Made by a program: the position numbers and the translations under genes. Shown here in pieces: positions 1-6,974 of a stretch of DNA of 15,284 nucleotides. Numbering within the stretch: position 1 is the first letter of the stretch; the number at the start of each line of letters is the position of its first letter. Source of the stretch: JAJRRH01 sp047638815 (GTDB lineage Bacteria > Bacteroidota > Bacteroidia > Flavobacteriales_D > JABDKJ01); assembly GCA_047638815.1 (NCBI GenBank), contig JBLIMR010000057.1:1-15284 (forward strand). Direction: 5' to 3'. Under the pieces are notes generated by a model. That model worked only from the letters and a program-made list of their open reading frames with translations. It searched no databases and was not told the DNA's origin.

Positions 1-2207
1 TCATTTTGTTCAGCAGCAAGATGGAATTCAATAATATTCTGATATCGTTTGAATTTTGCCGCGTGATAACCTCCAACGGACTTATGATAAAACGAAGTTC
101 TAGTACTATTGAACGAATTACCTAATTCATACACCCTGAAATTAGTATTTTGCCCAATCACACCAAGCTGTGCGGTCATTTGTTGACTAGCAGATAATTT
201 TTTGGTGTTATGGCGCTTTTTCAGTGCAGACTCCATCTTATCAATTTTTTCATCCAAGCCAGTTATGCCTACTTTTTCAGCATCGAAGATTACTTGCTCC
301 GAGGTATATGCAGGGTAAGGGAATTGTAATTTTATATCTGGAATCCACTTGACGTAATTCTTCCCACGTTTTTCATTGTTCACAAATCGCTTGCCAACAC
401 CAACCATATCAAAGGTGACAAGTGCAAACAGACCAGCAATCATAACCATTTTATTGACCTTGCCTTTCAAATAGAGCCAAACAAAAATAAAGGCCAAAAG
501 CGCTAGGAAAAATGAACGAGCGACATCTTTCAGGAAAATATCTTTACGCACATCAGCCAATCCCTCAAAGGCCTTTTCGTAAAAAGAATAATTGTCTCCG
601 TCCAAAGACGCCAATTGTCCAAGTTCTGATGGAGAATTGAAACTAAGAAGGTTTAGTCCTAAAACTGCTACTAAGAGAATTGTTGCCAAGAAGATACCAC
701 CAGAAATATTCAGGCGCTTCATATTCACTCTTTCGGCTAACTTTTCCTTGTTTTCTAAGACTTCTTTTAAATATAACATGGCCAGAAGAGGAAAGGTCAT
801 TTGGGCGATGACCAGAATCATTGTAACAGAACGAAACTTATTGTAAAGTGGCAAATATTCAATGAATATGTCACTGAGCCATTTTAAATTACTTCCCCAT
901 GCCAAAAGTATAGCCATGATTGTGACGCTCAGTATTGCCCATTTTAATCGACTTTTAATAAAGACCATCCCTAAGACAAAAAGTAGTAGGATGATGGCCC
1001 CGATGTACGTAGGTCCTGCAGTTCCCGGTTGTTCACCCCAATAGTGGCGCACACCCATTTTTTGAGGGTCATTTTTCTTATATGCCTCAAGCAAAGAAAT
1101 CAATTCTCTGTTACTTGAAGTTTGAACTATTTTTCTATGCTCTTTATTGTCGAGAAGTGCATCGAAGCTACTACCACCCTTAAGGTTAGGTATCAAAAAG
1201 TTGAGTGTCTCAGCCTTGCCGTAACTCCAACTTAAAATGTAGTCAGTAGAAAGCCCAGCTTCTGTTCGTTCCATTTGGGATCCATCTGAATTAATGGAGA
1301 TCTCGGATGCCCCTCTTTGTGTCAGCTCCGAGTATTCTTTCGTTACAACAATATTCACGTAATTGGCCATAATTCCTACTCCAGCAGCCAGGATTATAAT
1401 CAATGGTCGAATTAAAAAAGATCTAAATCGCTGACTTTTGACAGCCTCATAACCCACAGCCAACATGCCAGCAATAGCCATTGGTATCCAGGAGTGAACG
1501 AAGAAAGAAATTGTAGCCCCCACAATTATTGCACCTATGCCGATCAATAACTTCTGACCACGTTTGCCTTCGAGCTCTTGATACAAGTAGTATAATCCAA
1601 AAGCCAATAAAACGAAGGCTGAATAAAATGTAATTTGGAAATGGTTAGCGTTAAGTTGCAGCGCGAAAAATAATGAAAACAAAGCCGCACCAAGCAATTT
1701 CTTATTTCTCATTACCAAGATTAAACCCGCTAGCATTGCTGGCATAAACGCTACAGCATGAATCTTTGCATTATGGCCAGCAATCAAAAGAATAATTAGA
1801 TATGATGTAAATGCAAAAGCGACACAACCAATAATCGCAATTAGTGGATCCACCTTAAGTGTCATCAGTAGTATGTAAAATCCAATGAAAAGAATGAAGA
1901 AAAATCCAATGCCACCTGGAAAGCTTAGGGTTAAAAGTTTATCAATGAAGAGAATCGGAGTTGAACTCTTGTCTGCAGAAATTTGGATCGCATCCATACC
2001 CGAAAACATATTGTCCGCCCACAGAGGATCTTCATCATACATCATTCGATGATTTTTGATGCTTTGTGACATTCCACGAGACTTTTTTATATCCTCTTGA
2101 TTGATGCTGTAACCCGAGAACATTGGGCTAAAAAAAATTGAGGTTATAATTGCAAATACAAAAAGGGCCAAAAGATGGGGGTATACCTTTTTCAAAAAGT
2201 CTTTCAT
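1..2207 (-). CDS. YfhO-family multi-pass membrane protein (3' end cut by window)
   Basis: I translated the minus strand from the ATG at 2205-2207. It stays open for 735 codons to base 1, so the C-terminus lies outside the window. The protein starts MKDFLKKVYPHLLALFVFA, with a first membrane helix at about residues 10-28. Hydrophobic stretches follow near 100-118, 122-143, 150-166, 171-207, 219-252, 265-285, 400-417, 422-436, 459-480, 501-522, 562-580 and 586-604. A soluble loop lies at about 286-398. Family-like blocks are AGHNAKIHAVAFMPAMLAG (143-161), QLNANHFQITFY (184-195), YNKFRSVTMIL (455-465) and FYHKSVGGYHAAKFKRYQ (706-723). I know these from YfhO-type proteins of Bacteroidota. YfhO of Firmicutes is a GT-C-like protein linked to glycosylation of lipoteichoic acid. 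Bacteroidota have no such polymer, so the substrate here is unknown; a lipid-linked sugar is a guess. There is no clear Shine-Dalgarno site. It lies downstream of mnmD on the same strand but behind a terminator, so it probably has its own promoter. Confidence 0.85.
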   Translation of the reverse strand, partial: MKDFLKKVYPHLLALFVFAIITSIFFSPMFSGYSINQEDIKKSRGMSQSIKNHRMMYDEDPLWADNMFSGMDAIQISADKSSTPILFIDKLLTLSFPGGIGFFFILFIGFYILLMTLKVDPLIAIIGCVAFAFTSYLIILLIAGHNAKIHAVAFMPAMLAGLILVMRNKKLLGAALFSLFFALQLNANHFQITFYSAFVLLAFGLYYLYQELEGKRGQKLLIGIGAIIVGATISFFVHSWIPMAIAGMLAVGYEAVKSQRFRSFLIRPLIIILAAGVGIMANYVNIVVTKEYSELTQRGASEISINSDGSQMERTEAGLSTDYILSWSYGKAETLNFLIPNLKGGSSFDALLDNKEHRKIVQTSSNRELISLLEAYKKNDPQKMGVRHYWGEQPGTAGPTYIGAIILLLFVLGMVFIKSRLKWAILSVTIMAILLAWGSNLKWLSDIFIEYLPLYNKFRSVTMILVIAQMTFPLLAMLYLKEVLENKEKLAERVNMKRLNISGGIFLATILLVAVLGLNLLSFNSPSELGQLASLDGDNYSFYEKAFEGLADVRKDIFLKDVARSFFLALLAFIFVWLYLKGKVNKMVMIAGLFALVTFDMVGVGKRFVNNEKRGKNYVKWIPDIKLQFPYPAYTSEQVIFDAEKVGITGLDEKIDKMESALKKRHNTKKLSASQQMTAQLGVIGQNTNFRVYELGNSFNSTRTSFYHKSVGGYHAAKFKRYQNIIEFHLAAEQN

Positions 2208-2227
2208 TACTTAAGTGTTTAAGGGCT

Positions 2228-2260
2228 CTAAGATAAAAAGTTTTTCAGTCTATACGACAA
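2228..2260 (-). promoter_or_regulatory. Possible promoter of the YfhO-family gene
   Basis: On the minus strand TATCTTAG (2228-2235) lies 20 bases before the ATG at 2207 and resembles the Bacteroidota -7 box TAnnTTTG. A TTG (2258-2260) lies 22 bases upstream as a candidate -33 element, slightly farther than usual. The terminator after mnmD makes a separate promoter likely. The match is imperfect. Confidence 0.3.
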
Positions 2261-2350
2261 GACTTCGCCACCTTTTAAATTTGAATGTGTTGAATTATTT
2301 GGGAATATCTGAGGAAAGGATTAGCGCGATATTGAACGAAGATCATGTCG

Positions 2351-2385
2351 AAAAATCAGGGCTAGCTTTCAATCAGACTAGCCCT
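2351..2385 (-). terminator. Rho-independent terminator of mnmD, overlapping its stop codon
   Basis: AGGGCTAG (2358-2365) and CTAGCCCT (2378-2385) form a perfect 8-bp stem with a 12-base loop. On the minus strand it is followed by GA and then five T (2351-2355). The mnmD stop codon TAG (2362-2364) sits inside the distal arm, and the codons for R-A-S form the proximal arm. There is no T tract on the plus-strand side, so it acts on mnmD transcription. Confidence 0.65.
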
Positions 2386-3030
2386 TATCATTTCTCTCTT
2401 CCCAGGTGGACCAGGTAACCTCTCAATACTAAATCCTGCCTGTATCATATTTCGTCTCACATATCCCTTGGCACAGTAGGTAACAAGATATCCCTTAGGT
2501 TTAAGGAGATATTTCATATTCTTAAAAATTTCAACTGTCCATAGTTCTGGTTGCTTGTCCGGGGAAAAAGCATCGAAAAAGATAACATCCGCATCTTGTT
2601 CAATAGTTACATTTTCCAATTTCAATTTATTTTTAGTAATTGTGAAAAATGAATTAATTGAGTGTTTTTCTTCCCAATTGCATTCATGTATATCCATGAA
2701 TTTATCCTTAAGATAGCTCATGCCTTCCAATTCTGAAAAATTCAGCTGTTTTACAATATCTATTGAGATCGGATTTAATTCTATAGTATTATAGCATACG
2801 TTTTGTTCATTTTGTACAGCCCAATGGAGGCATAATAGGGCATTGAGTCCGGTGCCGAAACCCATTTCGAATACGTTAATTACATTTTTAGTGCTGGGAA
2901 GAGCATCTATTCCCATCTCAATGAACACATGTTGAGACTCATTCCTAGCACCATGAATACTATGATAATGCTCATCTAAAACACTATTAAAGAGAGTGTT
3001 AGTTCCATCGTGTGTTCGGATAATTTTCAT
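2362..3030 (-). CDS. mnmD: tRNA 5-methylaminomethyl-2-thiouridine(34) methyltransferase MnmD, stand-alone
   Basis: A 222-aa Rossmann-fold SAM-dependent methyltransferase of the DUF752/MnmD family. In MnmC this domain carries out the last step of mnm5s2U34 synthesis in tRNA: methylation of the nm5U aminomethyl group using SAM. Visible motifs are DEHYHSIHGARNESQHVF (19-36), the SAM-binding glycine loop VFEMGFGTGLNALL (53-66), the acidic IELNP at the end of beta-2 (83-87), FFDAFSPDKQPELW (151-164) and the C-terminal GYVRRNMIQAGF...LPGPPGKREMIRA (189-217). There is no FAD-dependent oxidase (MnmC C-terminal) domain. The separate single-domain form is usual in Bacteroidota. The ATG at 3028-3030 is supported by a -7 box 29 bases upstream. 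The gene diverges from the propeller gene at 3149 and is closed by a hairpin containing its stop codon. Catalytic function is inferred from family membership. Confidence 0.93.
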   Translation of the reverse strand: MKIIRTHDGTNTLFNSVLDEHYHSIHGARNESQHVFIEMGIDALPSTKNVINVFEMGFGTGLNALLCLHWAVQNEQNVCYNTIELNPISIDIVKQLNFSELEGMSYLKDKFMDIHECNWEEKHSINSFFTITKNKLKLENVTIEQDADVIFFDAFSPDKQPELWTVEIFKNMKYLLKPKGYLVTYCAKGYVRRNMIQAGFSIERLPGPPGKREMIRASLIES

Positions 3031-3057
3031 TTTTAGCTGCTAGATCTTGAATTGTCG

Positions 3058-3066
3058 GCAAAGATA
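3058..3066 (-). promoter_or_regulatory. -7 promoter element of mnmD
   Basis: The minus strand reads TATCTTTGC at 3066-3058, an exact match to the Bacteroidota sigma-A -7 consensus TAnnTTTG. It lies 28 bases before the mnmD ATG, implying a 5' leader of roughly 20 bases. I see no clean -33 TTG at the ideal spacing. Confidence 0.6.
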
Positions 3067-3117
3067 CAAATCCAAGAATACACCCTCATTGGCTATACAG
3101 GACATAAATTATATACC

Positions 3118-3125
3118 TAACTTAG
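3118..3125 (+). promoter_or_regulatory. Possible -7 element of the propeller gene at 3149
   Basis: TAACTTAG ends 23 bases before the ATG at 3149 and partly matches TAnnTTTG. The nearest upstream TTG (3089-3091) is 26 bases away, longer than usual, so support is weak. It has the same TTAG ending as the candidate before the YfhO gene. Confidence 0.2.
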
Positions 3126-3148
3126 CCTACTGTATATTAAATAACTAT

Positions 3149-6100
3149 ATGAAGAAGATAATCCTCTCAACTATTGCAATTACACTATGTCTAAGTTTTT
3201 CAGCTCAATCATGGGTTGAACTAAGAAATCAGAATAAAAGTTTCTTTGAAATTCAGGATGCTTTTGAAGCGGAGTGGGCAAATAAAGAATATGAAAAAGG
3301 CCATGGCTATAAACAATTTAAGCGATGGGAATATTGGATGGAACCTCGTGTTGATGAAAATGGTTTTTTACCGCCTTCAACTCACATATGGGAAGAGTAT
3401 CAAAAATTAAGGAAAACAAAGTTTGTTAATCCAGATAAGAATGGTGAATGGACATTCTCAGGTCCATTGAGTATTAATCCGGGAGGACAAGGTGAAGGTA
3501 TTGGAAGAATTAACGTAATAGCAGTTGATCCCAATAATTCATCTGTTATTTATATTGGGGCGCCTGGAGGTGGCCTATGGAAATCGGAAGATAACGGGAA
3601 TTCATGGGCTCCGAAGACAGACGATTTACCAACTATTGGTGTTACAGGTATTGCCATTGATCCAAATAATTCTGATATTATATATATTGGTACGGGTGAT
3701 GGAGATGCATCAGATACATACTCAATAGGTGTATTGAAATCATTAGATGGAGGTGATACTTGGATAAATACTGGATTGATATATGATGTTGAAGGGCAGA
3801 GAAATGTTCATAAATTGTCGATGGACCCTAATGACTCACAAACTTTATATTGTGCAACTGGAACTAGTTTAGCAAAAACGGTTAACGGAGGAGATTCTTG
3901 GTATACGGTAAGATCTGGTGAAGTTTATGATTTTGAATTCCACCCGACCAACCCTGATATAATGTACTTATGTACTCCAAGTTTGTATAGATCTACAAAT
4001 GGCGGTGAAAGTTTTCAATCTATAGTGGATGGGGTTCCTAGTGCATTTCAAATGTCAAGATCTTGTCTTGCTGTTTCCGAAGATGAACCAGACTGGGTAT
4101 ACTTTCTGGCTGGGGGAACTGATTACGGTCTTCTTGGGGTTTATAGATCTACCAATTCAGGTGAAAATTTTTCTCAACGTGCGGACGAATCTCCAAATCT
4201 TATGGGATGGTCAGAGACTGGAAACGGTTCTGGTGGACAAGCATGGTATGATATAGCGTTAACTGTTGATCCTGAGAATGCTAACCGAATATTTGTTGGT
4301 GGTGTGAATCTATGGGGTTCGACAAACGGTGGAAGTAATTGGGGGCTAAGGGCACATTGGATTGCATCTAATCCTTCAAGTTATGTTCATGCGGATATAC
4401 ATTTTTTACACTATTTCGCAGGTACTTTTTATTGTGGTAGCGATGGAGGAATATTTAAATCTACGAACGATGGCTCGTCATGGTCTAGTATTTCAGATGG
4501 CCTAGGAATTACTCAGATATATGGCATTGGTACAACGGATCAAAACCCTTCAAAAATGACTCTTGGGGCGCAAGACAACGGTAGTTCACTGAGAAATAGT
4601 ACCACGTGGACTAAAGTGTTTGGCGGGGATGGAATGCAAACTCAAATTAGTCCAACAAATCAAAATAGAATTTATGTTTCATATCAAAATGGTAATTTAT
4701 ACCTATCTAATGATGGTGGGAATAATTTCGACAGTTATTCTGGGAATATAGATGAGTCCGGTGCTTGGCTTACACCTTATGAATTAAGACCTGATAACGG
4801 AAACATTGTTATCGCGGGGTTCGAAAATATATGGGAATATAATAGTGGTTGGACTCAATTATCAGATTTTAATTTTTCAACGATTAATCATATTGCTTTA
4901 ACTGCCGCTGATGACGATTACATTTATTTTGCCAATGGCGAACAGCTTTATATGACGAGTGATCATGGCGATTCTTGGTCAAATATTGATGAAGGGATTC
5001 CGAGTATTGCCATATCGGGTATTGCTGTTGATGACGCTAATCCGGAAATTGTTTATGTCTCTATTTCAGGGTACAATGAAGGAATTAAGGTTTATAAATC
5101 AGTGGATGGTGGATTGAATTGGGAAAACTACTCTTCAAATTTACCTAATGTTCCTGCGAACTGCTTGGCTTTAGGAGAAAATGGGGCTCTTTATGTGGGA
5201 ACAGATTTAGGTGTTTTTTATACTGATGATGAGTTGTCCAATTGGCAAAATTTCTCAGATGGAATGCCAATGGTTCAAGTGTCTGACATTGATTTATTGC
5301 CAAACTCGGGAATTGTAAGAGCAGCAACATATGGTAGAGGTATATGGGACTCTCCATTGTATTCCCCATTGACGACAGAACCTGAAGTGGATTTTGAATC
5401 TGACCTACAGGTTATATGTGAAGGCCAATCTATTTCTTTTACAGATAATAGTTTCAATGCTAATATAGGCTGGAATTGGACTTTTGACGGTGGCACACCT
5501 TCTACATCATCCGATCCTAATCCGCTTGTGACATATGATACTGCAGGTACTTACGAGGTAACACTGTCAATGAGTAACAACTTCGGGGATGATATAGAAG
5601 TTAAAGAGGCCTATATAACTGTTACTGATGGTGCCGGATTCTCAGTGCCATTCGTTGAAAGTTTCGCAGATTACACGTCATTTCCATCGGATGCTTGGTT
5701 TACGGATAACGAAGATAATAATGTGACATGGGAGCTAAGTACTGAAGTTGGCGCATCAGACAATAGCTCTATGTTTTTAGACAATAATCTGGGAAACGAG
5801 GATGATTTGGATGAATTGGTTAGTCAAGTTTTTGATTTGACTGGTGGGGTTGGGTCAGTGCTGACTTATAAATACGCACATGCTCAAAACACTGACGATA
5901 ACAATGGTAAGATGAAAGTTTATTTCAGTAGTAATTGTGGAGAGTCATGGCAAATACAGGGGTCCAACTCTGCTAATGGCAACCTCTCTACGGCTGAACC
6001 AACATCTGAATTTTTCATCCCTACTTCTGATCAGTGGGATGAGGATTCGGAGTTAATTGATGAACAGTATTTGGGGCCTGATTTTAAATTTAAGTTTCAA

Positions 6101-6436
6101 CATAAAAATGATAATGGTAACGTTCTATATGTTGACGACATAAACATTGAAGGTTTTGTTGGAATTGGTGAATTATTCGAAGGAAAAAATGGAGTGAACA
6201 TTTTTCCAAACCCTTCCAACAATTTTATAACTGTTCGGTTTGAACAAGATGGGGAGTCAGTGATAATCATTAGAAACCTATTGGGGGAGGTGGTGACTAA
6301 ACTAAGTCTGAACAGTGGATACGGTAATCAAGATTATAGATTTGACGTAAAAGATTTTGCATCTGGAATTTACAACCTTGAGATTCATCAAGGAGATGGT
6401 GCTGCAGTAAGAGCTTCTAAATTTATGGTGAAATAA
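3149..6436 (+). CDS. Secreted sortilin/Asp-box beta-propeller protein with PKD domain and T9SS type A sorting tail
   Basis: 1095 aa. I chose the ATG at 3149 because a signal peptide starts there: basic MKK, then ILSTIAITLCLSFSA, with cleavage near residue 20. The frame is open back to a TTG at 3047, but those 34 codons show no secretion signal. Residues about 25-95 form the N-terminal region common to these Bacteroidota proteins (GHGYKQFKRWEYWMEPR). Residues about 100-735 hold ten Asp-box blades (S-x-D/N-x-G-x-x-W/F), such as SEDNGNSW, SLDGGDTW, STNGGESF and SVDGGLNW. They end with the closing motif ATYGRGIW. A PKD domain follows (about 745-826; WNWTFDGG, AGTYEVTL), then a jelly-roll-like domain similar to MAM/choice-of-anchor J (about 832-1003). 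The C-terminus (about 1008-1095) is a T9SS type A sorting domain with NIFPNPSNNF and ASGIYNLEI. The protein is probably exported by Sec, passed through T9SS, and released or anchored after tail removal. The ligand or substrate is unknown; no glycosidase catalytic residues are recognisable. It is convergent with a paralogous propeller gene. Confidence 0.88.
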   Translation: MKKIILSTIAITLCLSFSAQSWVELRNQNKSFFEIQDAFEAEWANKEYEKGHGYKQFKRWEYWMEPRVDENGFLPPSTHIWEEYQKLRKTKFVNPDKNGEWTFSGPLSINPGGQGEGIGRINVIAVDPNNSSVIYIGAPGGGLWKSEDNGNSWAPKTDDLPTIGVTGIAIDPNNSDIIYIGTGDGDASDTYSIGVLKSLDGGDTWINTGLIYDVEGQRNVHKLSMDPNDSQTLYCATGTSLAKTVNGGDSWYTVRSGEVYDFEFHPTNPDIMYLCTPSLYRSTNGGESFQSIVDGVPSAFQMSRSCLAVSEDEPDWVYFLAGGTDYGLLGVYRSTNSGENFSQRADESPNLMGWSETGNGSGGQAWYDIALTVDPENANRIFVGGVNLWGSTNGGSNWGLRAHWIASNPSSYVHADIHFLHYFAGTFYCGSDGGIFKSTNDGSSWSSISDGLGITQIYGIGTTDQNPSKMTLGAQDNGSSLRNSTTWTKVFGGDGMQTQISPTNQNRIYVSYQNGNLYLSNDGGNNFDSYSGNIDESGAWLTPYELRPDNGNIVIAGFENIWEYNSGWTQLSDFNFSTINHIALTAADDDYIYFANGEQLYMTSDHGDSWSNIDEGIPSIAISGIAVDDANPEIVYVSISGYNEGIKVYKSVDGGLNWENYSSNLPNVPANCLALGENGALYVGTDLGVFYTDDELSNWQNFSDGMPMVQVSDIDLLPNSGIVRAATYGRGIWDSPLYSPLTTEPEVDFESDLQVICEGQSISFTDNSFNANIGWNWTFDGGTPSTSSDPNPLVTYDTAGTYEVTLSMSNNFGDDIEVKEAYITVTDGAGFSVPFVESFADYTSFPSDAWFTDNEDNNVTWELSTEVGASDNSSMFLDNNLGNEDDLDELVSQVFDLTGGVGSVLTYKYAHAQNTDDNNGKMKVYFSSNCGESWQIQGSNSANGNLSTAEPTSEFFIPTSDQWDEDSELIDEQYLGPDFKFKFQHKNDNGNVLYVDDINIEGFVGIGELFEGKNGVNIFPNPSNNFITVRFEQDGESVIIIRNLLGEVVTKLSLNSGYGNQDYRFDVKDFASGIYNLEIHQGDGAAVRASKFMVK

Positions 6437-6469
6437 AATTCATTCAAATAAACAAATCATTATTATTTT

Positions 6470-6506
6470 AAAAAGGCAAGCTCACACATTTGAGTTTGCC
6501 TTTTTT
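6470..6506 (+). terminator. Rho-independent terminator after the propeller gene, probably bidirectional
   Basis: AAAAAGGCAAGCTC (6470-6483) pairs with GAGTTTGCCTTTTT (6492-6505) over 14 bp with one G-U pair and an 8-base loop, followed by a T run (6501-6506). It lies 33 bases after the stop codon at 6434-6436. On the minus strand the stem is followed by five T, so it could also stop transcription coming from the convergent gene at 6975-11399, for which I see no nearer terminator. Confidence 0.85.
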
Positions 6507-6974
6507 GATGTCATAAACAAGTTTAATTTAAAATAACATTTTTTTTCAGGCAACTATTTTGACTAAGTAATCTGTTATCAAAAAGCATGAAGAGGGGAGA
6601 GTTGGGAACAATTATACTCCTATGTATCAGTATTTAGTTCGCTTGGTATTTTGGTTGTGTGTGTTGGACTGCGGGCCATTTTAGCTTCTCCGTTCATCAG
6701 AAGGTTAATGCACGGTGTGGTATAAATCAATTGTGTTTTTTTAATCTGAATTTATTGTAGACAAATTCCTCGCAATTTCACCAATAATGAAGATTTCACC
6801 AATAAATGACATCAATTTTGTTTGCCCTGGTCCTAAACGGTTCAATATTGACTGTGATGGTCAGTAATATTAGAAAAAGTCAACCCTTTTGGGTCGGGGC
6901 AGAGACTTTTGCGGATTCGGAGCTGCTGCATTTTAGAACTGATATGATTCAGAGGATGAGACAAAAGAATTTAA
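6507..6974. other. Intergenic region without a convincing gene
   Basis: This 468-base stretch lies between two convergent propeller genes. It contains a 13-bp direct repeat (6775-6805) and an open plus-strand frame at 6806-6997 that overlaps the 3' end of the minus-strand gene. A plus-strand frame starting at ATG 6587 is interrupted by a TAG at 6635 but open again for about 39 codons. None has a recognisable domain or start signal. It may be a 3' untranslated region plus decayed sequence. No tRNA-like cloverleaf was seen. Confidence 0.5.
6775..6805. repeat. 13-bp direct repeat, 18-base period
   Basis: ATTTCACCAATAA occurs at 6775-6787 and again at 6793-6805, separated by TGAAG. The bases after the second copy (ATGAC) resemble the spacer, so it reads as two units of an 18-base tandem repeat. 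Function is unknown. Confidence 0.7.

Noticed and set aside
592..1044. Plus-strand frames of 84 and 60 codons
   Set aside because: They are antisense to the YfhO-family coding region, whose translation is continuous and family-like.
2215..2418. Plus-strand frame of 67 codons from a GTG between the YfhO gene and mnmD
   Set aside because: It starts at a GTG with no ribosome binding site, runs antisense into the end of mnmD, and has no recognisable domain. It overlaps the likely YfhO promoter.
3047..3148. In-frame N-terminal extension of the propeller gene from a TTG codon at 3047
   Set aside because: The 34 extra residues carry no secretion signal, while the ATG at 3149 begins an excellent signal peptide. 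The extension also overlaps the mnmD promoter box.
3149..5370. Propeller considered as a sialidase or xyloglucanase enzyme
   Set aside because: Asp-box blades are shared by many non-enzymatic sortilin-type propellers, and I could not identify a catalytic residue set, so no enzyme function is claimed.
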